DNA of 35,564 bases. Origin: Planctomycetota bacterium (GTDB taxonomy: Bacteria; Planctomycetota; Planctomycetia; Gemmatales; Gemmataceae). This document shows, piece after piece, positions 7,172-14,806 of the stretch; position 1 is the first letter of the stretch; each line of letters opens with the position of its first letter. The stretch lies in contig JAIOPV010000187.1 of the NCBI GenBank assembly GCA_021413735.1, forward strand, positions 1-35,564. Reading direction: 5' to 3'. The notes beneath the pieces were generated by a model. That model ran no database searches, had not been told where the DNA came from, and was given only the letters and a program-made list of their open reading frames with translations. Both the position numbers and the translations under genes were made by a program.

Positions 7172-8872
7172 ATGTCCCTGAAACGGTTCATCCTCGTTCG
7201 CATCGGCCGGCTCATCTCGTACCCCATCCGACGGCAGCTCAGGCTGTTCGAGGTCGCGTGCCAGAACCCCGAAGGGGTCCAGACCGAGTTGCTGCTGCAA
7301 ATCATCCGCAACCAACAGAACACCGCGTTCGGGCACGATCACAAGTTCGCCAGTATCAGCAGCGTTGCCGACTACCGCAAGAACCTCAGCATTGCCCCCT
7401 ACGAATACGTCGCCCCGTACATCGACCGCGTCACCAAAGGCGAAACCAACGCCCTGCTCTCGGCGAAGCGCGTTCACCTGTTCGCGCTGACGTCCGGCAC
7501 CACGGCGAGCCGTAAGCTCATACCCGTCACCGACGACTACCTGAACGCCTACAAACGCGGCTGGAATATGTGGGGCGTGAAGATGTACCGCGACAACCGC
7601 GGTCGCAAGGTCGCGATGCGGCCCATCATGCAAATGGCCGGCGACCCCGAGGAGTTCCGCACCGAGGCCGGCATCCCCTGCGGCAACCTCTCCGGCTACA
7701 CCGCGATGGTGCAGAAGCGCCTCATTCGCGGCATGTACTCAGTGCCGTACATCGTCGGAAAAATCAAGGACGCCAAGGCTCGCTACTACGTCGCGCTGCG
7801 TTGCTCCGTGACGCTCAACGTGTCGCAGTTCATGGCCGCGAACCCCAGCACTCTCGTCCAGTTCGCACGCATCCTCGACTCCGAAAAGGAACATCTCTTC
7901 CGCGATCTGCACGACGGCACCCTTCGCGCCGATCTCGACATTCCGCCCGACATCCGCGCCATGCTCACGCCGAAGATGGGGAAAGCTGCGGCACTCGCCG
8001 AGAAGCTGAACGCAATCGCGATGAAGTCGGGGCGGTTGCTTCCAACAGACGTGTGGCCGGTGGAGGGCACCGTCATCAACACCTGGACCGGCGGCAGCAT
8101 GGGTCCGTACCTGCGGCAGCTTCCGGAGTATTTCGGCACGCCGCCGATTCGCGATCTCGGCTTGCTGGCCAGCGAAGGCCGCATGACGATTCCGTTCGAG
8201 AACAGCACCTCCGGCGGCGTCCTCGATATCTGGTCGCACTACTTCGAGTTCGTGCCCGAAGGCGAAATCGACAGCCCACAACCCACCGTTCTCGGTGCTC
8301 ACGAACTCAGCGAAGGAAAGAGTTACTACCTCATCCCGACGACCGCTTACGGTCTGTACCGCTATCACATTTCCGATCTGGTGCGTGTTACGGGGTTCTT
8401 CGGACGCACGCCGATCGTCGAGTTCCTGGGCAAAGGGCATCGCTTCTCGAACATGACCGGCGAGAAGTTGAGTGAGTACCACGTCACGAAGGCGATGGAC
8501 GCGGTTGCAGGTCGGCAATCGTTGCCGATCACGGCGTACAGCCTGGCACCGATGTGGGACGAGAAGCAACCGTACTACGGGCTGTTCCTCGAAGAAGCCG
8601 ACGCGAAGGATGAGGCAGCATTGCGGCGATTCCTGGCAGCGTTCGACAAGCAACTCGGCGAGGAGAACATCGAGTACGCGGCGAAGCGTGACAGCGGGCG
8701 ACTTGGTCCGGTGCGTGCGGTGCTGATCCCGACTGGCGAATGGACGACCTGGGATCGCAATCGCCTGTCGCAAACGGGCGGCTCCCCCGAGCAGTACAAG
8801 CACCCGTGCCTGATCGGCGACATCAAATTCCGCGACACGATGAAGGTGCTTCGCGAGATTTCAGCCGGCTGA
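7172..8872 (+). CDS. GH3 family acyl-adenylate/amidosynthetase-like protein
   Basis: A 566-residue protein of the GH3 auxin-responsive-promoter family. Plant members adenylate a carboxylic acid and join it to an amino acid; the substrates of bacterial members are mostly unknown. The ATP-binding motif FALTSGTTASRKLIPVT starts near residue 104, and the conserved YRYHISDLVRVTGF and EFLGKGHRFSNMTGEKLSE segments are present, so the adenylating core looks complete. The start ATG at 7172 was preferred over GTG 7130 because family similarity begins at MSLKRF. It lies 620 bp beyond the acyl-assembly genes in the same direction. It could therefore activate or amidate their carboxylic acid product; this link is inference. 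Confidence 0.9.
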   Translation: MSLKRFILVRIGRLISYPIRRQLRLFEVACQNPEGVQTELLLQIIRNQQNTAFGHDHKFASISSVADYRKNLSIAPYEYVAPYIDRVTKGETNALLSAKRVHLFALTSGTTASRKLIPVTDDYLNAYKRGWNMWGVKMYRDNRGRKVAMRPIMQMAGDPEEFRTEAGIPCGNLSGYTAMVQKRLIRGMYSVPYIVGKIKDAKARYYVALRCSVTLNVSQFMAANPSTLVQFARILDSEKEHLFRDLHDGTLRADLDIPPDIRAMLTPKMGKAAALAEKLNAIAMKSGRLLPTDVWPVEGTVINTWTGGSMGPYLRQLPEYFGTPPIRDLGLLASEGRMTIPFENSTSGGVLDIWSHYFEFVPEGEIDSPQPTVLGAHELSEGKSYYLIPTTAYGLYRYHISDLVRVTGFFGRTPIVEFLGKGHRFSNMTGEKLSEYHVTKAMDAVAGRQSLPITAYSLAPMWDEKQPYYGLFLEEADAKDEAALRRFLAAFDKQLGEENIEYAAKRDSGRLGPVRAVLIPTGEWTTWDRNRLSQTGGSPEQYKHPCLIGDIKFRDTMKVLREISAG

Positions 8873-8951
8873 GTTCTCCGCTTGCCGAGGTTGCCCAACC
8901 ACGTTATGGTCCCGCACTCGACGGAGACCCGTATTGGCACGGACGCAAGCC

Positions 8952-10109
8952 ATGAACCGCACCATCGCCATCATCGCAGTCTCTTTACTACTCGTCGGTT
9001 GCACTCGATTCAGCACGCGCACCAACGGTCCGTTCGCTCGCAAGCAAAAGTCGAATCCCACAGCCACGATTCCATCCGGACCAGCCGCAAATAATTCGCC
9101 GCTCGTTCTCGGAAACAGCGCGCAACCTGAACCACCGCCACCACCCGGTTCCGATCTCGTCGTGCCATTGCGGCCCAATGGACTCGCTCGCGGCTCCGAT
9201 TCGGCTCCACCGCCGCCAGCAGGCGAAATCCTTCCGGCTGGCGGATTCCCGCCCGAAGACCCAATCGCTGCCTTTCCACCCAAACGACGGCCGGAACCGC
9301 TGCCGAGTCAGCTTCCGTCGCCGTTCGCGAAAGATGGCACGAACCCACAGCCGAAAACCCCGGCTGTTGATCCGGCACAAGCTGCGTTTGCCCGCAACAT
9401 CGCCGACATCAAGAAGCTCCTCGCGGCAGCAACCGAGAAGTGGAATCAGGTCGATACTTACGAAGCAACCGTGACGCGGCGCGAACTGGCTCCAAGCGGC
9501 AAAACAAACGACGAAGTGGTCTTCTATCAGTTCCGCAAGGAACCGATGAGCGTGTATATCCGCACGCTCAGTGAGTCGGCGAAGGGTCGCGAGGTGCTGT
9601 ACAACCCAAGCAAATTCGGCGACAAGATTCACGCCATCATCGGACAGGGCGACGGCAACCTTCTCTACAAGACCGGAGACAAGGCACCCGCGATGTCGCC
9701 AGATAGTCCACTGGTGAAGGACAAGAGTCGGTATAGCGTGCGCGAGGCAGGTTTCGGCACGCCGATCAACCGCATGGCTGAATGGCTGTCCAAGGCCGCG
9801 GCCGGCAAGTTCCCCATCGACTCCATGACATATCTCGGGCTCGTTCAACGGCCCGAGTTTGCATCACCGGTGGCGGGCGTGCAACTGAAACTGCGTCCTG
9901 GCGACGATCCGCTGATGCCAAACGGCGGCGTGCGTCACTGGTTCTACGATCAGGATCCGAATTCGCCAGGCTGCGGACTGCCGTTGCTCATCATCGCGAC
10001 GGAGCCGAACGGCAAGGAAGTGGAATACTACTTCTTCGACAAGCTCAAGCTCGGCACGAAATACCCAGACGCCGACTTCTCGCCGGATCGCTTCAACAAG
10101 AAGCGCTAA
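8952..10109 (+). CDS. DUF1571 family lipoprotein
   Basis: A 385-residue secreted protein. The N terminus MNRTIAIIAVSLLLVGC is a lipoprotein signal with the lipobox LVGC. A low-complexity stretch rich in Pro, Ser and Asn (about residues 20-130) follows, then a DUF1571 domain from about residue 145 (KKLLAAATEKWNQVDTYEATVTRREL) to the end. DUF1571 proteins are widespread in planctomycetes and their function is unknown; the fold resembles outer-membrane lipoprotein carriers of the LolA type (my inference). The Pro-rich part probably spans the periplasm or cell wall. It starts 79 bp after the GH3 gene and could be co-transcribed. It converges with the next gene, with 7 bp between the stops. Confidence 0.85.
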   Translation: MNRTIAIIAVSLLLVGCTRFSTRTNGPFARKQKSNPTATIPSGPAANNSPLVLGNSAQPEPPPPPGSDLVVPLRPNGLARGSDSAPPPPAGEILPAGGFPPEDPIAAFPPKRRPEPLPSQLPSPFAKDGTNPQPKTPAVDPAQAAFARNIADIKKLLAAATEKWNQVDTYEATVTRRELAPSGKTNDEVVFYQFRKEPMSVYIRTLSESAKGREVLYNPSKFGDKIHAIIGQGDGNLLYKTGDKAPAMSPDSPLVKDKSRYSVREAGFGTPINRMAEWLSKAAAGKFPIDSMTYLGLVQRPEFASPVAGVQLKLRPGDDPLMPNGGVRHWFYDQDPNSPGCGLPLLIIATEPNGKEVEYYFFDKLKLGTKYPDADFSPDRFNKKR

Positions 10110-10116
10110 GCAGATG

Positions 10117-11229
10117 TCACCGAGTGATTCTGTCGGCCGTGATCGCTGTGCCGATCATCATCCACGGCCATGCCAAGCCCAGGAACGCGATGCCCCAATA
10201 AAGCGGCACCAGTTGCTCTTCGGGCAGATACGCCACGACGATCAACGAGATCAACGTGAACGTCAGGATAACCAGCCAGATCCCGATGCCCGACCTGCGT
10301 CCTTTCGACACCGGCAACGGTCGCGACATCGTGCCGACCACTTCTGCCTTCGTTCCCCAGAACAGATCGACGGCCTGCGAACTGCGTGCGTAGCCCGCGT
10401 CGGCGAAGTGCGCTTTGAACTTCTCCATCCACTGTTCCCGCGTCACGACGTGGCCGATCACCGGCCCGAAGATAATCACGTTGTGGAAGTCGTTGCCATG
10501 CTCGAACATCAACGCCTTGCCGCCAGGCTTCAGCACTCGCTTGGCTTCTGAAAACACCTTGTCGAGCGGGGAGTCTCGCCCGATTCCTCGAAGACTTGGG
10601 ATAGGCTCGCCCGCCGAACCATCGTTGGGAATCTCGTGCGTGCCGAAGCCCAGCACCACCGCGTCGCACGACGCATCAGGTAACGGCAGCGTGTAATCGA
10701 GCGAGCGGTGGGACAAGATGCGTGGGTTGTGCGTCGGTGGGCATTCCAGATCTCGCACATCTCGGATAGCAATTTCGTGCGGGTCACCAGCCACGCCCCA
10801 GCAGTCTACAGAGTGGATCGTCGCGTCAGGCAGCACGTCCGCGAGTATATGGCTGTGTCGATACGTGCCGATGTGCAGGTCGGCGACGACCGCTGGTTCC
10901 TTCGTATTGCTTTCGAGAAGCAGCCGACGGACGTAGCGTTCACCGGGGTGACCGTACATGCGATACATGCCAATGCAGAGCGAGTAGCCGAGGTAGAACA
11001 GCGAAACGGTGCCGGCTCCGAGTGCTGCGGCCTTCCAGAATTGCCAGTCGTAATACAGTGCGAGGAACACCATCGGGAAGCCGAGCGTGAGCATCAAGGC
11101 ACAGTAAATCTTGAAGTAGTCGCGACGGCTGACATAGAGTGCGCGACCGTAGTACCACCAGGCGGTCGGTCGGCGTGCGGGATTGGTGCGAGGGTAAGCG
11201 TGCCATCGCGAATGTGATGTGAGGAGCAT
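10117..11229 (-). CDS. Membrane-embedded class I SAM-dependent methyltransferase
   Basis: A 370-residue protein with an unusual layout. Two N-terminal hydrophobic segments (about residues 45-85, FKIYCALMLTLGFPMVFLAL and the next) come first. A soluble methyltransferase-like domain follows (about 105-300), containing VADLHIGTYRHSHIL, a DAVVLGFGTHEIPND stretch and the LKPGGKALMFEHGNDFHN segment typical of class I SAM enzymes. Two C-terminal hydrophobic segments (about 315-360) end the protein. The catalytic domain thus sits between two membrane hairpins, which suggests a lipid or quinone-like substrate at the membrane; the substrate is unknown. The ATG at 11229 has a good GGAG site upstream. 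The glycine-rich motif I is degenerate, so cofactor use should be confirmed. Confidence 0.78.
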   Translation of the reverse strand: MLLTSHSRWHAYPRTNPARRPTAWWYYGRALYVSRRDYFKIYCALMLTLGFPMVFLALYYDWQFWKAAALGAGTVSLFYLGYSLCIGMYRMYGHPGERYVRRLLLESNTKEPAVVADLHIGTYRHSHILADVLPDATIHSVDCWGVAGDPHEIAIRDVRDLECPPTHNPRILSHRSLDYTLPLPDASCDAVVLGFGTHEIPNDGSAGEPIPSLRGIGRDSPLDKVFSEAKRVLKPGGKALMFEHGNDFHNVIIFGPVIGHVVTREQWMEKFKAHFADAGYARSSQAVDLFWGTKAEVVGTMSRPLPVSKGRRSGIGIWLVILTFTLISLIVVAYLPEEQLVPLYWGIAFLGLAWPWMMIGTAITADRITR

Positions 11230-11318
11230 GTTGCTCTCCTTGATTTGGAAGCCGTTGGGCTTGGCCTCTTGAGAGTCAACCGTGGAATGTGGTGCGGGAT
11301 CACGCGAAAACGCAAAGA

Positions 11319-11373
11319 ACACAGGGCTTCCGCCCTGTGCTTACAAAAGACGGCCCCTCCGGGGCGAAATCCC
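11319..11373 (-). repeat. REP-like double-hairpin element, copy 3 (inverted)
   Basis: Two perfect small hairpins lie side by side: CACAGGGC-TTCC-GCCCTGTG at 11320-11339 and GCCCC-TCC-GGGGC at 11353-11365. The element is the inverted counterpart of the copies at 11881-11933 and 11950-12002. It ends 5 bp beyond the stop codon of the transposase gene, so the transposase gene is bracketed by inverted copies. Confidence 0.88.
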
Positions 11374-11378
11374 AATCC

Positions 11379-11825
11379 TCAGGTCCAAAGGTATTTCTCG
11401 TCGTACTCGATCTGATGCTCGTTCAGCAGGGTCAGAAACTCGTCACGAAACGTTTTGTTCGCGTGATGTTCAACCTGATTGTTGATGTACGCGGTCACAG
11501 CAGGAATCCCTGAGGGATTCAGCGTGAATGCTCCATAACCGTCTTGCCAAGCAAACGGCATCACGCCACGCTCGTGAAGCCAGCTACATGAGTTGGACTT
11601 GATGTCTCGCACGATATCGGAAATCGAGCGATCAGCGACCAACCGTACAAGCAGGTGAATGTGGTCTGGAATCCCGCCCGCTGCAAGCAGCATACCTTTG
11701 CGATTTCGGAGCAGGCCCCCGATGAATGCGTGCAGTTCTGGTCGCCAAGTTGCGTCAATCCAAGGTTCACGGTTTTTGGTGCTGAACGTGATGTGGTACA
11801 GCAATCGTGTGTAGGTTTGCGCCAT
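11379..11825 (-). mobile_element. REP-associated tyrosine transposase (RAYT, IS200-like)
   Basis: A 148-residue single-strand transposase of the Y1/HUH superfamily. The metal-binding HUH motif is DHIHLL (His55 and His57) and the catalytic Tyr is Tyr113 (TAYINNQVEHH). The length is normal for RAYT/IS200 TnpA, and no second (TnpB-like) gene is present. The ATG at 11825 has a strong CAGGAG site; the frame continues upstream only because the flanking repeats happen to lack stops. Inverted copies of a 53-nt double-hairpin element lie 5 bp downstream and 56-177 bp upstream. This is the arrangement known for RAYT genes and the REP sequences they process. The gene appears intact. Confidence 0.93.
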
Positions 11826-11880
11826 AGCGCAACTCCTGGTTACGATGGGAATAGGGTGAGCGTTCAGTTGGTTGGGGATT

Positions 11881-11933
11881 TGGTTTTCGCCCCGGAGGGG
11901 CCGTCTTTTGTAGCACAGGGCGGAAGCCCTGTG
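11881..11933 (+). repeat. REP-like double-hairpin element, copy 1
   Basis: A 53-nt unit with the hairpins GCCCC-GGA-GGGGC and CACAGGGC-GGAA-GCCCTGTG, joined by CGTCTTTTGTAG. It differs from copy 2 at one base and lies 56 bp upstream of the transposase start. Confidence 0.9.
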
Positions 11934-11949
11934 TTCTTCATGTGCGGTT

Positions 11950-12002
11950 TGGTTTTCGCCCCAGAGGGGCCGTCTTTTGTAGCACAGGGCGGAAGCCCTG
12001 TG
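11950..12002 (+). repeat. REP-like double-hairpin element, copy 2
   Basis: A direct repeat of copy 1, 52 of 53 bases identical, separated from it by 16 nt. The single difference breaks the symmetry of the first hairpin slightly (GCCCC-AGA-GGGGC). It ends 13 bp before the stop of the neighbouring PmoA-family gene, so it may also serve as that gene's 3' hairpin. Confidence 0.9.
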
Positions 12003-12015
12003 CGGTCTTGTGTCG

Positions 12016-13050
12016 TCATTTCTTGAACGCTTCAAACGCCTCAGTAACCTTGCCCGTCTTCACGTCGCCATTGTGAGCGTACACGGCGTACTTCAGCTTC
12101 AGTTCGCCGCCCTTCGCGATCTTGAACAGCTCCGTTTTGCCCTTCTGTGTCGGGAAGCCACTGCCGTCGCGACCGAACGGATTCGCTGCGTTCAAGCCGT
12201 ATGCTCGCACGTGCCAGTTCGACTTCGGGTTGTTGTTCGGCCCCTCGAACACTGCGATGCCAACTTCCTTGCCGTTGATCTTGCCCGAGTAGTCGATCCA
12301 CGCCGTCGGCTTGCCCCAGATCGGAAGGTTGTCCTTCTTTGGTGGCGTGACCGTTTCGCCCTCTGCAGTCGTGACCGTTGCTCCGTCCTTTTCGCTTGGG
12401 CGAAGTGCGTCGTGCGTGCGGATGCCAAAGGAACCTTCCTTCGTGTCGCCGAACGTGATCGGGCACGAATTCGCTTTCAGTGTGATGTCGAACACGAACA
12501 GCCGGCCCTCGGGCGTTTCGCGGAATGTGATGACACGCGTTTCGTCGAGCATCTTCACGCCATCCGGAGTGAACCATTCGTTTTGCGTTTCAACGCTCAC
12601 GTCGCCGTTGCCCTTCTTCGGCTCGCCGACCTTCACGACGGTCATTTGGCCGTGCTTTGGCTTGCCGTCCTTGTCCTTCACTTCGCTCCAGAAGTCGACA
12701 CCCTTCCCGTTCTTCTCGTTGCTCTTGGTCTTCAGCTCGATGCCCTCGGGGATCACGTCGCCGTGACAGAACCACACCGACTTCTGGTGAATGTGGTCGG
12801 TGGTTGCTTCGCCGGGCAAACCCTTCTCAATCGGCCAGGCACGAGTGACCCCAACCCCATTCGGAGCGAGGACCGGATACAGGAATGGCTTGGAATACTT
12901 GGCATCCGTGGCATATTTTGCCACGACGACCGAACCTGACTTGAACTCGATGCCATCCTTACCGACGACAGCCGTTATCTCTTCGGCCCTGGCGGTTGGC
13001 GTGATTACGGCGAGTGCGAATGCTGTGAACGCGACAAGGCAGCAGCGCAT
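12016..13050 (-). CDS. Secreted PmoA-family (DUF6807) protein
   Basis: A 344-residue secreted protein. The signal peptide MRCCLVAFTAFALAVITPTARA is followed by a beta-rich domain with the features of the PmoA/DUF6807 family: a DHIHQKSVWFCHGDV segment, a long central part with FGIRTHDALRP, and WIDYSGKINGKEVGIAVFEG near the end. Despite the family name it is not a methane monooxygenase subunit. Members are common in planctomycetes and are often linked to carbohydrate degradation, but no reaction is established to my knowledge. The ATG at 13050 was chosen because the signal peptide begins there and GGAG lies upstream. The gene is divergent from rsgA and apparently stands alone. Confidence 0.85.
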   Translation of the reverse strand: MRCCLVAFTAFALAVITPTARAEEITAVVGKDGIEFKSGSVVVAKYATDAKYSKPFLYPVLAPNGVGVTRAWPIEKGLPGEATTDHIHQKSVWFCHGDVIPEGIELKTKSNEKNGKGVDFWSEVKDKDGKPKHGQMTVVKVGEPKKGNGDVSVETQNEWFTPDGVKMLDETRVITFRETPEGRLFVFDITLKANSCPITFGDTKEGSFGIRTHDALRPSEKDGATVTTAEGETVTPPKKDNLPIWGKPTAWIDYSGKINGKEVGIAVFEGPNNNPKSNWHVRAYGLNAANPFGRDGSGFPTQKGKTELFKIAKGGELKLKYAVYAHNGDVKTGKVTEAFEAFKK

Positions 13051-13166
13051 GGGAAAGGCTCCATGAGGCGGATTCAGACGGGCAACGTGACTGTAGTGTC
13101 CGGTGGAGCAGAGCAAGTGTCAACAAGGCGCAGCGGAACAAACCCCAACTGCTTAAACTGAGAAGC

Positions 13167-14354
13167 ATGAGCAAAGACAAGAAAAAAGTGCGCGTCGAGA
13201 TGCGGAAGAATCGCACGAAGCCGCCGCGCGAGAACGATCTCACCCGCGACTACAAGGGCGATGCGAGCAGCACCGACGAAAGCAAAGCGTCGGAGCGAGT
13301 GCGAGCGAAAGGCGATCTCTCGCGCTACCGGCACGTCGCACAGGATGGCCCCGATGGTGGAACAGGTCAACTCAGCGGCGACGCCAGCGACGGCATTCGC
13401 GGTCGCGTGATTCGCGTTCACGGGCTGGCGTCGGTCGTGGAAGCCGACGACGGCCGCATCTTCCGTTGTGCGATCCGGCGACTGCTCAAGAGCCTCGCAA
13501 CGGATGAACGCAGCGTCGTGACGACGGGAGATGTGGTGTGGTTTCGACCTGATCGGGCTGGCTTAGTGGTCGAGGAACCGGTTGCTGATTCAATCCCAGA
13601 TACCGAACAATCCGCGCCCGTTCTGGAAGGCGTAATCGAACGTGTCGAGCCGCGGCACGGAGTGCTGACGCGAGCCAGCCGCCGCCGTGAACAGGTTCTC
13701 GTCGCGAATGTCGATCAGGTCGCAATTGTCATTTCGCTCGTTCAGCCGACGCTCAAGCCGCACCTCATCGACCGCTACCTCGCGGCAGCCGAAAAAGGTG
13801 AACTCAAGCCCGTCGTGATTCTGAACAAGGTCGATCTCGCGGACCCTGCGGAACTGCAGCCGTTGGTCGGGTCGTATGCGCAGCTGGGGATACCGGTCAT
13901 GCTCACGAGTGCGCAGACCGGCGTGGGTATCGGTAGATTGCGTGAGCAACTTCGCGGACGTTCCACGGTTTTCTCGGGGCAGTCTGGCGTCGGCAAATCG
14001 TCGTTGCTGAACGCGGTGCAACCTGGCCTGGCGTTGTCCGTGAAGACAGTAAGCGAAGTGAACAACAAGGGCCGGCACACGACGACCTACGCACAACTCT
14101 TGAAACTCGAAACGGGCGGCTGGGTCGTGGACACGCCGGGCGTGCGGCAACTCCAGTTGTGGGATGTGCGTGCGGAAGAAGTGGAAGGATACTTCAGGGA
14201 TTTTCGGCCGTTTGTCGCGTTGTGCGAATTTCCTGACTGCACTCACACGCACGAATCTGGTTGTGCTGTAAAAACTGCCGTCACGCGGTGTCAGCTCAGT
14301 TCACGGCGCTATCACAGCTATCTTGGGATGTTTCACGGAACCGCTTCGGAATAG
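13167..14354 (+). CDS. rsgA: Ribosome small-subunit-dependent GTPase RsgA
   Basis: A 395-residue GTPase that helps late 30S ribosomal subunit maturation. The circularly permuted order of GTPase motifs is clear: NKVD (G4, residues 220-223), then GQSGVGKS (G1, 271-278), then DTPG (G3, 322-325). An OB-fold precedes them (about 75-145). The C-terminal zinc site is complete: Cys353, Cys358, His360 and Cys366. The N-terminal extension of about 70 residues is rich in Lys, Arg and Asp and longer than in the E. coli protein; it may contact RNA. The gene is divergent from the PmoA-family gene with 116 bp between starts. Confidence 0.97.
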   Translation: MSKDKKKVRVEMRKNRTKPPRENDLTRDYKGDASSTDESKASERVRAKGDLSRYRHVAQDGPDGGTGQLSGDASDGIRGRVIRVHGLASVVEADDGRIFRCAIRRLLKSLATDERSVVTTGDVVWFRPDRAGLVVEEPVADSIPDTEQSAPVLEGVIERVEPRHGVLTRASRRREQVLVANVDQVAIVISLVQPTLKPHLIDRYLAAAEKGELKPVVILNKVDLADPAELQPLVGSYAQLGIPVMLTSAQTGVGIGRLREQLRGRSTVFSGQSGVGKSSLLNAVQPGLALSVKTVSEVNNKGRHTTTYAQLLKLETGGWVVDTPGVRQLQLWDVRAEEVEGYFRDFRPFVALCEFPDCTHTHESGCAVKTAVTRCQLSSRRYHSYLGMFHGTASE

Positions 14355-14806
14355 GGGTTGTTGTTGGTTGGTTGTGGTTTGTTGGGCATGGCATCTGATT
14401 TTGAAGAGATGTTGTTCGACGGTGAGCCTTTGGTGATTGCCCAGCAACCAATTCCCCACCGACCACAACCAACCGACAACAGCCTTCCAACAAATCGATT
14501 CTGTCATCCGCGCCCAATTGCGCCAGTTGCGCCGCGCTCCAAATCGGCTTCAAATCCGCAGAACACAGCGCGTCCGGCGAACGGGCGCAACCCGCACGAC
14601 CCAGCGCTCCGCGCAACCCGGTAGATCACGTCATCGGACAGCTAGTTTTTGGGTCTCCAACCCCCTCCACGATTTCCCAAGTTGCCTCGGCGCGGGCATA
14701 ACTTACGCAAGCATCCGGGTGCCACTGCTGTTGTGAGCGACGAATGGACGGTCGCTACGGCAGACGGGCAGGATGCTGGAGTCCGGAACTAATGGGGGTC
14801 ACCCAA
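14355..14806. other. Intergenic region of about 450 bp without a convincing gene
   Basis: Only short frames without family character occur here. The left part holds an imperfect inverted repeat: a G/T-rich arm (14360-14386) and a complementary A/C-rich arm (14455-14480) that share most of GTTGTTGGTTGGTTGTGG. The rest is probably the promoter and leader of the surface-protein gene that follows. No confident -35/-10 pair was found. Confidence 0.6.

Noticed and set aside
8928-8952. TTGGCACGGACGCAAGC resembling a sigma54 -24/-12 promoter before the DUF1571 gene
   Set aside because: The -12 part lacks the TTGC core and the site ends directly at the start codon, leaving no room for a leader.
10109-10117. 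Search for a terminator between the DUF1571 and methyltransferase genes
   Set aside because: The gap is 7 bp and no stem-loop with a T-tract was visible in or around it.
11881-12002. Tandem repeats considered as a CRISPR array
   Set aside because: Only two direct copies with a 16-nt spacer, strong internal hairpins, a RAYT gene beside them and no cas genes.
12010-12939. 309-codon plus-strand frame opposite the PmoA-family gene
   Set aside because: Antisense shadow; the minus-strand gene has a signal peptide, ribosome binding site and family similarity.
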